A stretch of DNA of 64,000 nt from Echinarachnius parma (taxonomy: Eukaryota; Echinodermata; Echinoidea; Clypeasteroida; Echinarachniidae), in NCBI GenBank assembly GCA_037951105.1, contig JBAMJV010007722.1, forward strand, positions 1-64,000. Reading direction: 5' to 3'. Both the position numbers and the translations under genes were made by a program. The stretch's first letter is position 1. Each line of letters opens with the position of its first letter. Under the pieces are notes generated by a model that worked only from the letters and a program-made list of their open reading frames with translations, did no database searches and was not told where the DNA came from. This document shows positions 1 through 12,241 of this stretch, piece by piece.

Positions 1-418
1 GTTATTAAATCATGGAAATGGATATAAGTTTATATTATTTTCAGCATTAATAATATTACATCTTGCCATTTATCTATGATGTTTTGTTTTAATTGGATTG
101 GTGCAATTATAATGATACACCAAAGTATGATTTATTTAGATGTTAAATTTTTTTCTCCAGAAAGAGAAGGGTGCTTATCAGATATTTGTACCTCAGAGAT
201 AATCATATTTTAAGTTTAGAAGCCTTGTAAAAAACAAATTTGGCTATATTTTATTTTTGATATTATAAATCCCCCAAATTAAAAATAATTATTATCTGAA
301 TATTGGCATCGCATATATATAAAAAAATTAAAAAATGATCTACAAGGTGGTATGCAAAACTCAACTTAGCCAAAAAATGACTTAACGCCCTTCTCACACT
401 CACCCGACGATATAATTA
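1..418. other. AT-rich sequence, no gene seen
   Basis: No credible open frame, splice structure or clear repeat seen. Confidence 0.6.
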
Positions 419-736
419 GGGGCTTTTCGCAAATGCTACGGAGGACATCTAGTACGCTAATCTCAGCAGGGGGTCGTACTCGGTCCGAAAATCCCCCCGT
501 ACCGTGGAAATCTACGACGGTTGTCGGCTGAATTAGCGTTGGGTGTAGAGCGAGTACGGAGCGGCGCGGTCGGCCCATTGAAGTATACTACTTTAATGGG
601 TCAGCCAATCGGCGCGCTTGTTCACCCGAGCAAGGAGACGTTCCCGTATTCTTCACTGCGAAAACTGCAAATAGTTCGCAACGGTATCCAGAGTACGGGT
701 ACGGTCACAGCTGACGTAGCATTTGCGAAAAGCCCG
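419..736. mobile_element. TA-flanked MITE (Tc1/mariner-like), 318 bp
   Basis: Terminal inverted repeats of about 20 bp (GGGCTTTTCGCAAATGCTAC and its complement) sit between TA dinucleotides at 417-418 and 737-738. The interior is CpG-rich against AT-rich flanks. The superfamily is inferred from the TA flank only. Confidence 0.75.
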
Positions 737-855
737 TATTAAACTTGTCTATAAAGACCACTCGTATCAAGGGATGCAAAAAAGTTGTTGGTTGTTGTAT
801 ACAGGTTGTGTATAAAGATTTCCTGCCATCTAGTGAGTCAACATTTCTGGTCTTT

Positions 856-1105
856 GTGTACAGGTGATCCCTATAAAGCAGGGCTGATGGCATGTATATG
901 CAAAGTGTGATGTGGTACATATTTTGTACTGTTCTTTGTTTATTTGTATTGTACTTCTGCTTTGCCTGTGAGTGTTGTATACACTCGGGTAAATGAAGAT
1001 GCTATTAAGCAGTGTGTATGAGATGTGTATGCAGAATGTAATGTGATCCATTTTTCGCACTGCTCTTTGTTTATTTGTGCTGTACTTTTGCAGAGCTAGT
1101 GAGTG
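856..1105. repeat. Two-unit tandem repeat, about 125 bp
   Basis: Units share TGTATATGCAAAGTGTGATG / TGTATGCAGAATGTAATG, ACTGTTCTTTGTTTATTTGT and TGTACTTCTGCTTTG; each ends GTGAGTG. Confidence 0.75.
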
Positions 1106-1106
1106 T

Positions 1107-2245
1107 TTAAGTGATCTATTAAACTTTATAAGATTTGTCCAAAAGTGATATTTGGGACTCTAATCATATACCAATATCATTGTAAGGTTCTTCTGAATTA
1201 TATTGTATATTTTCATAGAAAAAAAAACAATGTTTACCTAGTCAAAAAATTTTTTTTTAATTGATGTCAGATTTTATCTGAGAAGTATCAAAATTTTGAT
1301 ACTTTCAATTACAATTCAATCTTAAATATCTCCATAAATAGGGAGACCAAGTAAAAATCAAAACCCATTTCATTCTTCTGTTACCATTAGCCAAACAACA
1401 AGGTACAGGAGAAGTGTGGAAGCTCCAAATGATTTTGGTTGAAAATGACAAAGCTAATGGATCACTTTGGGTAGATCCCTTTTGACAAAGATGCATATAT
1501 TTTTGAGATTAATGAAAGTACTATTGATACAAATTTGTATGAAATAAATGTCACATCACGTCAGCTTATTCTTTCCTTTCTTGTATAATTCCAAAATCAC
1601 CATGAACGAATATGGTCAGTACTTTGATAGAGCATTTAATTTGTTATTATTCTAGTTTGGTTAAAAAGTATCATGTGCATGTGATTTGATTGTTAAAATC
1701 CCTATGTAATTTATAGAAATAGCAGACATATTTTTGTTGACAAACTTGATTTTAGTGAATATGCTACAGAAAGAAACATGGAGATTGCTGTGTTATTATC
1801 ACTTGAACCGGTAGTGTTTTAAGTAAGCTTTGTAACGGGAACCGGAGAAACTCGGTTCCCGTAGCAAAGAGGTTTAATAAAGGTGCACCTGTAAAGTGTC
1901 AGATATTGCCCAAAATGACATTTGAGATTTCAATCCTGTACCAAAATCATTGTAAGATCTGTCCGAATGATGTGTGAAAGTTTCATTGCAAAAGAACACT
2001 GGTTTCCTGGTTACAAAAATATGCGTTAGCTTTTTACAACAAATTACTGTATAAGGTTTATGACCGTTCATTAACGCTCTTGAGCTGAATGATAGATATC
2101 GTCATACTAAAGGGCCATTTAAAAAAATCTAACCCCATTTTATTCTTCTCTTACCATAAGCTAAACAACACGGTAGAAGAGAAATGAGGAAGCTCCAAGT
2201 AATTTTCGTGGAGTTAGAGATTTTACAGGCATCCCTTTAAAATTG
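1107..2245. repeat. Pair of diverged interspersed repeats
   Basis: 1107-1490 and 1880-2245 share CCAAAATCATTGTAAG, CCCATTTCATTCTTCT / CCCATTTTATTCTTCT, CAAACAACAAGGTA and GGAAGCTCCAA. They are related to the 17.5-kb repeat. The second copy ends near CATCCCTTTAA, hinting at the TTAA class. Confidence 0.6.
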
Positions 2246-2760
2246 AAGCCACCGGGCCAGTGATATCTCAGTCTAGCTTTTAGCTAATTAATGTAAGAGA
2301 CTGAGCCCATAACCAATTCACATTTTATTCTAAAAACTTTGGATATTGATAATGTCATAATGTCATGATATGCAATGTATTGTAGTTCCTATCAGAAAAT
2401 GCATGCATTATGTTTTGTTTTGTGATGTGCCATCATGATTTGTGCGTGTGTGTGTTTGTCATAACTTGATATGATTGATTGCATTTGAGGCAAGTATTTT
2501 GTCTTTTAGAATTGTTTTTATTATGTTAATTAAGTTAAATATTTGATGTGTGTAAAATACATGTAGTTCTAAATACGGAATCTATGAAGTACACGATCAT
2601 ACTGTTTTTAAAGGCAAAATCAATGTACATGTACATGTATGATGATGTGATAATTATAATTTGTATATATATTTCTGATGCCGAATCAATGTTCCTGAAA
2701 TTAAAATAATGCTTTGTGCGTGATCAACGGTGATAAATATCTTCCTTTTATCTTTCTATT

Positions 2761-2766
2761 AATAAA
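2761..2766 (+). promoter_or_regulatory. Candidate plus-strand polyadenylation signal
   Basis: AATAAA at the end of about 1.5 kb of T/G-rich plus-strand sequence. It could mark the 3' end of a gene lying to the left of the window. No coding exon supports this. Confidence 0.2.
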
Positions 2767-2789
2767 GATCTATACAGAAGCAACAAACA

Positions 2790-4240
2790 TAAAATGTGTT
2801 TATTTTGTTTATTTTACTAGCCAGTCTAAAAAGTAACTGCTTAAATTTGTGTACAACTAGATTGCAAAGACCAAGATCTGACTTACAATCGATTGTATCT
2901 CTTTCTGCAACGGGGCCAAGAATGCAAAACGTTTGAAACTGGAGAAAAGTAAATGGTAAATATCAGGGGGGGAAAAAAAACAGTTTAAAAACTACATGTA
3001 CATGCATGGTTTTCTTTGAAACTGTTAGAATTACGTGTAGATGGAGATTGAAGCTGGTTTGATGTTGATTAGCAAGAGAGTTGTTAGTGAAATGTCGCCC
3101 TCTAGTGTTGAACATGCGGTAATTCTATGCACAGTTTCAAACATGCATAATGCACACAGAAAACTGGGCATTACCTTTATGCATGTATATATAACACATT
3201 CACATCATTCAGTGTCTTGTAACTTGAGAAGATTTTCATTGCCAAATGACATTTCATGACATTCTCACAGTAGAAAATCACATACTGTACTAGTAATGAA
3301 GTGATTTTTTGTTTAAACCAATTCATGGACAATGGCCAACGATAGATCAATGTTTGCCTGCGGTACATACATGTACATTGTATGCTGGCTCAGACTGCAT
3401 TTGCATGGAGCAGAAATGTTCCTAATCCACTGCATACCAACACATTTGATTAAGCTGCAATATTCATCACGCATCAAGATAAATGTCATGGCATGACTGC
3501 TAACTTTCACATGTCTATTTAAATTTAAGCCTGAAGGAGATTCTTAAACAGCAATTAGGAATAAAGTTTATATGAAATACATCCACCCTAATGGGAACAA
3601 TATGTGCATATACACAGATCAGTTTTCTTTTCCTTTTTTTTTTGTTGTTCTCTTTTTTTACTGTGATCAATATTGGGTTTCTGGAGAAAATAAGCAAAGT
3701 ACCTTGAGGTACATGAGTTTGATTATTTTCTTCATTTTCATTTAAATTTATCTTATCTTAATAGCCAAAACTATTAATGTATTAAATACATGCATGGATA
3801 ATTTAGGTCTGGTTTTGAATGGGTAATTGTCCTAAACAATCTACCTCTGACCTACTATGCCGCAACGCTGGCTAAGAAGGCAATTGTTGAGCTTCAACCC
3901 ACTATCAAACACCTAAACAGTGACAAAAAATACACGGGGGCTCAGGACGATTTAGCCAGCCCCCCAGCTATTTAATGCAGGCTAGCTTGAAAAGTAGCCC
4001 CTGAATAATGAATTTGACTTTTTTCCTGTACCTGCAGTGAACGAAAGGACAAGTTGTCCAGAACCTTAACCATTATTATGTTATAACTAAAAATTATGAT
4101 ATCATCACTGCGTTACTCTATGATATTACCATCCAACACTCAAAACATTAACAACATACTTTCAGTGTTTAAATACCAATAAAAGACAAAGACGCCAGAA
4201 GAACTTGATTGATTTTTCAATATTTGCCACAGCAGAGTTG
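2790..4240. other. No gene seen; one interspersed repeat relic
   Basis: 3820-4075 contains a repeat (CTAAACAAT, CTTCAACCCACTA, GGACAAGTTG...GAACC) also seen at 10630-10775 and, inverted, near 51000-51090. The rest is AT-rich and unassigned. Confidence 0.5.
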
Positions 4241-4246
4241 TTTATT
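4241..4246 (-). promoter_or_regulatory. Candidate distal polyadenylation signal for the SHB-like gene
   Basis: Minus-strand AATAAA near the left edge of a long A-rich (plus strand) stretch running from the last exon. A nearer candidate is at 10212-10217. Neither can be chosen without transcript data. Confidence 0.15.
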
Positions 4247-5399
4247 TGTCGATAAGAACAGGAGAACCACAAAACAAGCTCAGCTGTAAAACAAATGATG
4301 ATAACAATAATAATAATAATAAACAATTATTAATAGACAAAACACCACACATACTTTCATGATCATATTTCTTTTTTGTTTTTATATATATAGTATAGAA
4401 CATTTGTACATATACATACAATTCAACTTGGATGCAATATATATCATTTTGTTTTAGTAGTGTATTACACACACAAAGAGAGAGAACATTCACAAGTGAA
4501 CAAACGGATCAATATATTATTTACGACTCATTTACGATTCTCATCGTGAAAAACACTTGTGAATCACGGACGATGTGATTAAACAAAAAATGCCACTGAA
4601 AAATAAAGGAAAAAAGAGTGAATTGAAAAAGTATCTGCAGCTTAGTAATTTATTATTATACATCCCGAACACGTACGCAATAGTTTCAAGCTCTTTTCTT
4701 GTTTAAAATCTGAGTAGACAATATATTACTCATATGCTTTCTCTCTCTCTTTTTTTTAAGTGTTAATTAGTAGACAGTATGTCTACTTATTGCAGATTTA
4801 TATAGTCCTCTATATGAAACTACAGACTTTATTGTGACACTAATGGAGCTACATTGTATTTACAACCATGAAACTTTTATAATTATTATCATCAGTTATA
4901 TCACAGTTTGACTGTTTATTATATCATATAATCTTTTTATCTCTCATCTGCATGAAACTATGAAAGTCTATAGGAAGAATCGATGAAACAATTTTCGTTT
5001 CTGCATGTAGTTTCTGGAGTACATGTGAACACCCACTGACGTGACATATACTAGTGACATTGTATCGTGAAACTAAATATCTATCTCCTGGCAGGTTTAA
5101 CGGTGTAACATTACTACAATACTGATCGTCAAACAAGACATAACCCATGCATATATTGGCCAGCATGAAACATCAAATAGCATTTTTCTTTTTTGCCTCC
5201 ATAATAAATGACATAAATCCCTGCATGATAAAAAATGTCCTTTAAAAAAAAAAATTTGAAACACTGATATATAGAGGTACATGTACAATTAAAAGATTCT
5301 TATTCTCTGATATACATGTACAATGCAATGACAAGCTAGCTGCCACACATGTATCACAGTTTCTATAAATCTTGAAGAAAAAAAACTTTCCTTCACATG

Positions 5400-5725
5400 A
5401 AATATTTAAATTCATGATTTAACAGCGACATTATTAAGACTAAAAGAGTGACACAAAAATGCTGTCCTCACACTGACTGAGTATACTTCATGATTTAAAA
5501 CCAACAATTTAAAAAGTGATAAAAAAGCATCTATCCTCACATTGAGTATATAGTAATGCATGATTCAACAGTGACACTTTATTAAAGTAAGTGATAAAAA
5601 ATCTATCCTCACAAAGAATTAATTTCATTATTTTACAGCGACGCTCCATAAATGTGTTTAAAAAAAAAGCTTGAAACCTCCCATTATAAAGTCAACGTCA
5701 TGATTTAACAAAGCTACTCTGTGAA
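5400..5725. repeat. Degenerate minisatellite, unit about 70-85 bp
   Basis: Five units sharing CATGATTTAACAGCGAC, AAGTGATAAAAAA and CTATCCTCAC. Confidence 0.8.
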
Positions 5726-5896
5726 TTTGTAATAAGCTTTTTGACAACCACCGTGCAACACCAAGGTGACCCAACATTATAACTTACAACACATCAAGAT
5801 AATAATAAGAGTAAACGATTACAGTGAAAAGCTAACAATTAACAAGAAGAAATTAACCCCATTCATCTGAGGTATTGTAAATCCCACAGAGATACG

Positions 5897-6119
5897 GGCC
5901 CGTATTCACAAAGGAGGTTTGTACAAACCCCAGTTCAAACCGCAGTTTACATCTATGGAATGCCAATTGTAAACTGATGGAGAGAGAATGTAAATTCCTT
6001 ACTTGTTAACAATGTTGATGGTACACATTCTCTCTCCATCAGTTTAAAATTGGCATTCCATAGATGTAAACCGCGGTTTGAACCGGGGTTTGTACAAACC
6101 TCCTTTGTGAATACGGGCC
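5897..6119. mobile_element. Hairpin MITE, 223 bp
   Basis: Near-perfect inverted arms of about 94 bp (5897-5990 and 6026-6119) starting GGCCCGTATTCACAAAGG, with an inner palindrome AGGTTTGTACAAACCT. The loop is about 35 bp. No clear target duplication. Confidence 0.85.
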
Positions 6120-7800
6120 AATGCATGCGTCATGAGTCAGACGACGTGGGAGCTACTAATTCTAAGTAAGTTAAGTAATGCATGCCACACCAGACTCCTG
6201 TATACTTGGGACCCGAATAAATCTCATTGACAGAGAGACACATCTTTAGTTCAGGATCAAAAAGACATTAATTGCCAGTAACATGTTCAACCCCTATCAC
6301 TGGAACATCAAAAAGATATTTAGCCCGCATGTCCCTAAAGACTAGGAATTAGACATTAAGCATATCACCAGTGGCGCATGGCAAAGGCCAATGGGCTGGA
6401 GAAATTCAACGGCTGCAAAATTGTTTAACTGGTTACCATTTACTTATGTCCTTTTTATCCTGACATGAAGATGTGCCACTGACAAGAATTTGTGACAAAG
6501 GGCTTATTCAAAGAACAGTGTCTGAATTTGTGTGTGAGTGTCATGTGTGAGTATATAAGGCAGGCAAATCAAGATAAAGTCACATGTATGTACATTTTTG
6601 GTTAATTCAAAAGCACCAGAGTAAAAACAAATCAAAATGTACATAATGTAAAAGAATAAAATAAAAGATTTACAAAATACATCCACGCTGCTCGATCATA
6701 TTAACCCAATCAACATGTATGGAAAAATAACACTGAAAACTTATATAAGTGGATACAAATTGAAGGGGAGAAGAAGAAAATTACTACAGTGCACATACGC
6801 GTACATTATCCGGCGGATGGTTTTTTACATGAAGCAATGGAGACAACTATCACCACCGGATAATTTGATTTCGCAAATGTTCTATTCGTCGGGCATCCGA
6901 TTACGCTATTCGGTGATATGTAACCGGGCCTTTTCTGGCTTTCATAGCGCAGGGCTCTCAGCCATCCCTAAATTCCCACATTTTATCCCTCATTTTTCTT
7001 TTTTCTAATTTCCATTTCTAATGTTGTAGTTTTTTCCCTTATAAGATTTCATTGCCAGCTTAATACAGCAAAGAAAAACAAAACAAAACATCTCCCCTTA
7101 TACAAAACTTAGCTATGTGAAAAACAGGGGGGGGATAGACCAGAACAGGGTAAAACGTAATACAAACGGAAAGAAAAAAGACAACTTTGAATAAAGTATA
7201 ATCGATCATAAACATATTTTGTTGTCAAACAAGTAAAAACAAAAGTGAAATACTACTAACAAATAACATAACATAGTTATTTAACAAAATCTTATAAAAT
7301 GATACAATAGTAAAATGAAATGTTACTTAAAAAAAGTGTGGCATGATTAGCATATTAAGGAACTTTTTTTGATCACGTCCTAGTATTTAAAATGCATACT
7401 ATACATGACAGTAAAATTGCACAAGAAAAATATAATACCATAAGGAAAAAAATAATCATCTTCCATGTAACAGAAAGACTTCAAGTCTTAAACTAGAATG
7501 CGATACTCATAAAATGTACACGTTAGTACCCATTTAACAGGAGTACCTAATTAAGTGGAAACATTTCTATAGACATGTTTGGTCAAATCCTACGCTACCC
7601 CTTTAACAGGAGTTCCCCTTGAAATGTTACCCCATTATACAAAAAAAAACACTGTATTTTTATAAACTTAGCAGACAGGCCCTTTCTCTTCTTAAGAGAT
7701 TCAATAATGAGTTGCAAGATTAAGGCTGGAGTTCTAATATACCCTCCCCCAAACGAAAGAAAATAAAATGGTAGCTTCCATTAATAACTAACATTTGAAA
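6120..7800. other. No gene seen
   Basis: AT-rich sequence. A 97-codon open frame at 6715-7008 has no recognisable domain and no splice support. Confidence 0.5.
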
Positions 7801-7804
7801 CAAA

Positions 7805-8165
7805 GAATTTGACTGGTTTCCACAAAAAAGATGCAACCATTTTTTTTTTCAAACAGGAAAATAAAACTTAGTAATAGCTGAATTTTCTGAAGGAAACAAT
7901 TCAATTTAATTGGTTTCAGTAGTAACGATGCAAGTAGCATTAAACAAATTGACAATTAGCGATAACAAATTTTGAATGTTCTGAAGAAAATTCAATTTAA
8001 TTGGTTTCCGTAACAAATTGCAATGAACATGTTTTTTCCAAAAAGAAAAATTACAGTTGAATGGTTCAATTAGTTTTCCATGTCAACAAGCAATTTGATA
8101 CATATCTCTTGAAGAATAGAATTCAATTAAATTGGTTTCCATAGTAACAATACAAGTAGCGTTTT
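7805..8165. repeat. Degenerate minisatellite, unit about 90-110 bp
   Basis: Four units sharing AATTCAATTTAATTGGTTTC, GTAGTAACGATGCAAGTAGC and TTCTGAAG. Confidence 0.8.
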
Positions 8166-8758
8166 GCCCCACTACGATGCACCACCAAAAAACAATTACA
8201 AGCACAATGCCTCGGGATGGCATCCAATTATTTCTAACGACATCACCAATTATCTGTTTTGGCCCTTAAGGCTAGCCATACTTATTCAAACATCAGCGTC
8301 TATTATAAAGAAAACAACAAAGAGTTTTGTTGAAACAGAAGTTTGGAACAAAGTTATCTAGTTTGGTCCTCGGGCAAGCCACTCTCATTTCAAAGTAATC
8401 ATCTCAAGAAATAAAACAAGTTTAATTTTCTTTTTTTTCTTTCTCATAAATGAAAAAAAGAAATACAGATGGAACAATGTATAAGTTAAAACCATAAGGA
8501 TGTCAAAACATATTCTTCTTTACATGTCTTTATCTAAGAAATACACATGTAAACATGAGCAATTATAGAGACAGGGACCCAATATCAATTCAAATATCTT
8601 TACTTTGTTTTTGTACTTCTTTTTTAAATTCATTTACAGCCCATGTTTTGACACAGAATTACCACCATTAGTCCAATCAAAAGTCTGCACTAAAATGAGC
8701 AGTCGCAGCAATTATACCAAATATACATTTACATCATAAAACGTACAAAAACATTGTA

Positions 8759-9179
8759 CACCATGTCCCAAAATTAATTACAACGGGACTTTCTGCAACG
8801 ATAACTTTAAAATAGTAGATCAATCAGAATGATATTTCAGGGTATGAAATTATAAATTATTACCTACATCTTGCAGAAAACCCTATTCGATTTGCTTCAG
8901 TGGTCATGGAGAATGAGGATCTTTTGTCAATCATGTCATGTGTCCATTTTCGTTCATAACGCGTGAACACAATGGACAACACGTCTCCTTACATTACAAA
9001 ACCTGGAGGGAAGGGACGTCTGACATGATTGACAAAAGATCCTCATTCTTCATGACCACTGCAAGATGTGTAGGTAATAAGTTATAGTTTCATACCCTGA
9101 AATATCATTCTGATTGATCTACTATCTTTAAAGTTATCGTTGCAGAAAGTCCCGTTGTAATTAATTTTGGGACATGTTG
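8759..9179. mobile_element. Hairpin MITE, 421 bp, mariner-like ends
   Basis: Long inverted arms (8759-8885 and 9050-9179) starting CAMCATGTCCCAAAATTAAT, flanked by TA (8757-8758 and 9180-9181). TCATTCTGATTGATCT-type inner arm blocks are also inverted. The TA target and the GTCCCAAAA end suggest Tc1/mariner. Confidence 0.8.
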
Positions 9180-9552
9180 TATTCATAATCACCATCAGAA
9201 TTATATAGCACACTTTGTTTGTTTTCTGGAGAAAAAAAAATGACCAACAATGTGATTACAAAGTTAATAGAGACATAATTATCATGAAATGACATAGTTA
9301 TATTCTCAAGTTAGAGATTCAATAAATATGTGATAAAAATCTGTTAATATTCTGCACAGGTTAAATAGCCACATTTCCCTATCATTCATTTAAAAAGAAA
9401 AAAAATTAATCGCATCAGCATCATACAAGCATATTGGAAGGCAAGCACTTCAAAGGGGAATTTTCCCCCAAATATTAACGTCGATAGAATGAAAAGGAGA
9501 GCAATTTTAGAAACCTAAAACGGTGAAAGCTTGAGCAGATTTGGATTTCCAT

Positions 9553-9632
9553 TTAACCCCTTGACTACGGGAACCGAGTGGGTCGTGTACAAAGTCTATG
9601 TAGATTTCAGAAACTCGTAGGGAACGGGTTAA
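9553..9632. mobile_element. 80-bp TTAA micro-element (copy 1)
   Basis: Runs from TTAACCCCTTGACTACGGGA to AGGGAACGGGTTAA with the family core GTCTATGTAGATTTC. Confidence 0.8.
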
Positions 9633-10485
9633 AAGTAATGATTCCCCCAAGTTTTGTTTGCGCCCTCTCTAGATGACGATTTGCCAAAAATCTGTGATGC
9701 CACTATAGGACAACCTTTTACTGACTCTGTACATATAATCAACTCTTCCTTTGACATAAAGGATATATGTACAGAGGAAAGATGCATTTTAAAGACAATT
9801 TCAGTTGTTGTTTTTTTACAGTTCCAATGGAGTTGTTCTTCTGTGACATCACAGATTTAGCAAAGAGGGCAGCATACAAAATTTAAAGTTCAAGAATTCA
9901 TAACTCTTGATTGGATTCTCCAAATCTGCTCAAACTCTCGTAGTTAGGTTTTGTGAGATTTGTTTTCATTCGCCCAATTTGCTTGAAAGCTTGTAGAAAC
10001 TTCTCCTCTAATAACATCGAAGACCTAAATCATATATACATGTATATGCCAGCATAGAAAATATAACTATTCAAGATGTATAACATCTGAACATAATAAA
10101 CCGGAGGTTGTACAACGCACAGTATGCATTACAACCTGTCAAAAGTAGCATAAAGCAAGTCTACTACCTTGATGTAATTCTACATTCAAATACATAAATG
10201 TATCTAATCCTTTTATTACACCATCTTGCACAATGGAAATTGATGATGATAATCTGTCACTCTTTGTAAACAAAACCAATCTTTGTTTTCTTGTTCGGTC
10301 ACGGTGATATCAACAGAAGATTAAAAAACCGAAACAGAGAAAAAGAATTGCTTTCTGACCCATGTCAGAAACACATTCCCATGCTCATATTTTCAACTTT
10401 CAACTTTTAACTTAGAACAAGAAGACATTTTTGAGTTGCAATGAAGTTATCGCGTTTGAAGCAGTAGACTATGCTACTCCACAAA

Positions 10486-10566
10486 TTAACCCGTTCCCGT
10501 TTGAGATTCTGAAATCCCCATAGACTTTGGACATAGCCCACCCGGTTCCTGTACGCAATGGGTTAA
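10486..10566. mobile_element. 80-bp TTAA micro-element (copy 2, inverted)
   Basis: TTAACCCGTTCCC ... GAAATCCCCATAGACTTTG ... GCAATGGGTTAA, opposite in orientation to copy 1. Confidence 0.8.
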
Positions 10567-11554
10567 AATTGTCTTAGAGTACCAAAGTGTGAAGTAACAT
10601 TCATTCGCTATTCATCGCCATGGGTCCTATAACTAGGGTTCTAAACAATGTCAGGCAAGCCAGAGATTTGAGACCTAGTGCCGGGTTGCCAAGATGGTGA
10701 TCGTGTCCCAACTTCAACCCACTACCAAAAGCCCAACTCAAAGGACAAGTTGCTGAGAACCATTTCTCTGTTATAAACAAAAAAAGATTACAACATCACT
10801 ACTTTCTAGGATTACCAACAGTCCTTTCTAGGACTACCGTAGTCCTTTTCAGGACTCACCAATCCACCCATCTCACATGGTGCAACCGCAAACCGCACGT
10901 ATTATCACTACTATGGTACTCTATTCATGTTCAAAAGTTAAGGTTCATTAAATAATTCAAAGGGGCCAAACTCATCTGGGAATTCACCTAGCTGCAGATT
11001 TGCTGGAAAAAATCAACTGGTTTTGAGGCCCGTTTTAAAATAAAAACATTAGTAGTCCGTCCGATCAAGCCTGGAAGCTTGCAATCATCGCTTCAATTAT
11101 AGTTCCGATGAGAAAATATGCACCACAAACAAAAATTATAACCTGCTGGCACCTACTATTTGGCTTTGACGGGAGGAACAAACACCAATATCTATAGATG
11201 GGACAACATAAATCAACAACGGTGCGAGACTTGTTGCACAGAGTCCATTTCTCATCTCAATATCTTTATCAGTTTTTCTTCCGAAAAGTCATTATAGTGA
11301 CTGAATAAATCTTTACAGTCTAAGTAAATATATATAGTAACTCAACAAAGAAATCTTGTTGCACATATTTTTTTTTTGTATCGCAATTGCCCCTTGACTT
11401 TCTAGTTTTCTTTTCTCGAAAGTCTTTATCTAGCGACAACTACAACACCTTCAAGTTTTTCTTCCAAATATTCTATCTAGTGACTGAGAATGTTATATGC
11501 ATGCACATAGGATGTACAATCTCTCTCTTTAGTAACTCCTATCTTTAATATATT
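10567..11554. other. 3' flank, repeat relics, no gene seen
   Basis: 10630-10775 is a relic of the repeat also at 3820-4075. 10800-10860 has three CAGTCCTTTCTAGGACT-like inverted blocks. 11230-11554 carries degenerate repeats (TCTAGTGACTGA, CTTTAGTAACT) akin to the sequence beyond the last exon's stop. Confidence 0.5.
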
Positions 11555-11625
11555 CTATAGTAACTGGTGGGCTATTTAAAGGGTGTAACAAGCGCCATGT
11601 GTTCAGCACCGCAGACGAGGAGCTC
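11555..11625 (-). pseudogene. Partial tandem copy of the last SH2 exon (copy 2, more decayed)
   Basis: Starts with the same CTATAGTAACTGGT boundary as the functional exon's stop region and reads GAEHMAL before diverging. It lies 280 bp below copy 1. Together with copy 1 and the functional exon it forms a three-unit tandem array of decreasing similarity, which suggests serial duplication. Confidence 0.7.
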
Positions 11626-11834
11626 GAACCGTTTAGCCACCTCAGCTTTCGCCGTTTTCCAATTTCAGGTCTCTCTCAACTCTTTTGAGTGTCCTTTTAA
11701 AGTTTCTTTATCAAACAAGTCTACCTAATTCCTCTCCACATTGAAGACTTCTTTCAAAGTTCCCTTTCAGACAGTCTTTCTAGTGACTAACTCTACTACA
11801 TGCGCATTTCTAGTAGTCGTAAGAGTGTTGGTTT

Positions 11835-11908
11835 CTATAGTAACTGGTCTGCTACCGGGTGCAAGAGGGCCATGTGTTTCGCGCTGCGGATGTTGAGCTT
11901 GTATAGGT
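11835..11908 (-). pseudogene. Partial tandem copy of the last SH2 exon (copy 1)
   Basis: Duplicates the 3' part of the functional exon at a 223-bp offset, together with about 70 bp of DNA beyond the stop codon (compare 11766-11835 with 11991-12058). The frame is still open and reads KLNIRSAKHMALLHPVADQLL followed by the same TAG. The upstream side dissolves into a T-run and no acceptor is present, so it is not an exon by itself. If the 3' UTR covers it, it is transcribed. Confidence 0.85.
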
Positions 11909-12057
11909 TTTTTTTTTTCCACCTAAGCTTTGCTGTTTTTCATTGTCCCACTCTCTCCAATCTTGGGGTTTCTTCTAAAAGTGTTTCCCCTTCAAACAGT
12001 CTACCTAGTGACTAACTCTGCTACACGCATATCTAGTAGTCGTAAGAGTGTCGGTTT

Positions 12058-12241
12058 CTATAGTAACTGGTCAGCTACCGGGTGCAAGAGGGCCATGTGC
12101 TCCGCGCCACGGATGTTGAGCTTGTGTTGCGTGTAGTAGAAGATCATCTCCGGGATGTTCGGGAACGGCTTGGAGAATTCGCCGAGGACGAAGCCTCCCT
12201 GTTGGTAAACGATCTTCATGTGCATGAAGCCCTTGGCACTC
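12058..12241 (-). CDS. SHB-family adaptor, SH2 domain second half and C-terminus (last coding exon)
   Basis: Acceptor TTCGTGCAG|G at 12249-12241; stop TAG at 12060-12058. AA from the previous exon plus G gives Lys314, followed by SAKGFMHMKI, FVLGEFSKPF, NIPEMIFYYTQHKL and GAEHMALLHPVADQLL (residues 315-374). Vertebrate SHB-family proteins read GFMHMKL, VLGQNSPPF, KLPIKGAEHLSLLYPV here, which identifies the family with high confidence. It contains beta-D with the conserved His321, the EF/BG loop region and the closing LLHPV strand; the protein ends a few residues after the SH2 domain, as usual for the family. Two partial copies of the 3' part of this exon lie just downstream at 11835-11908 and 11555-11625, inside what would be the 3' UTR. 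Confidence 0.95.
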
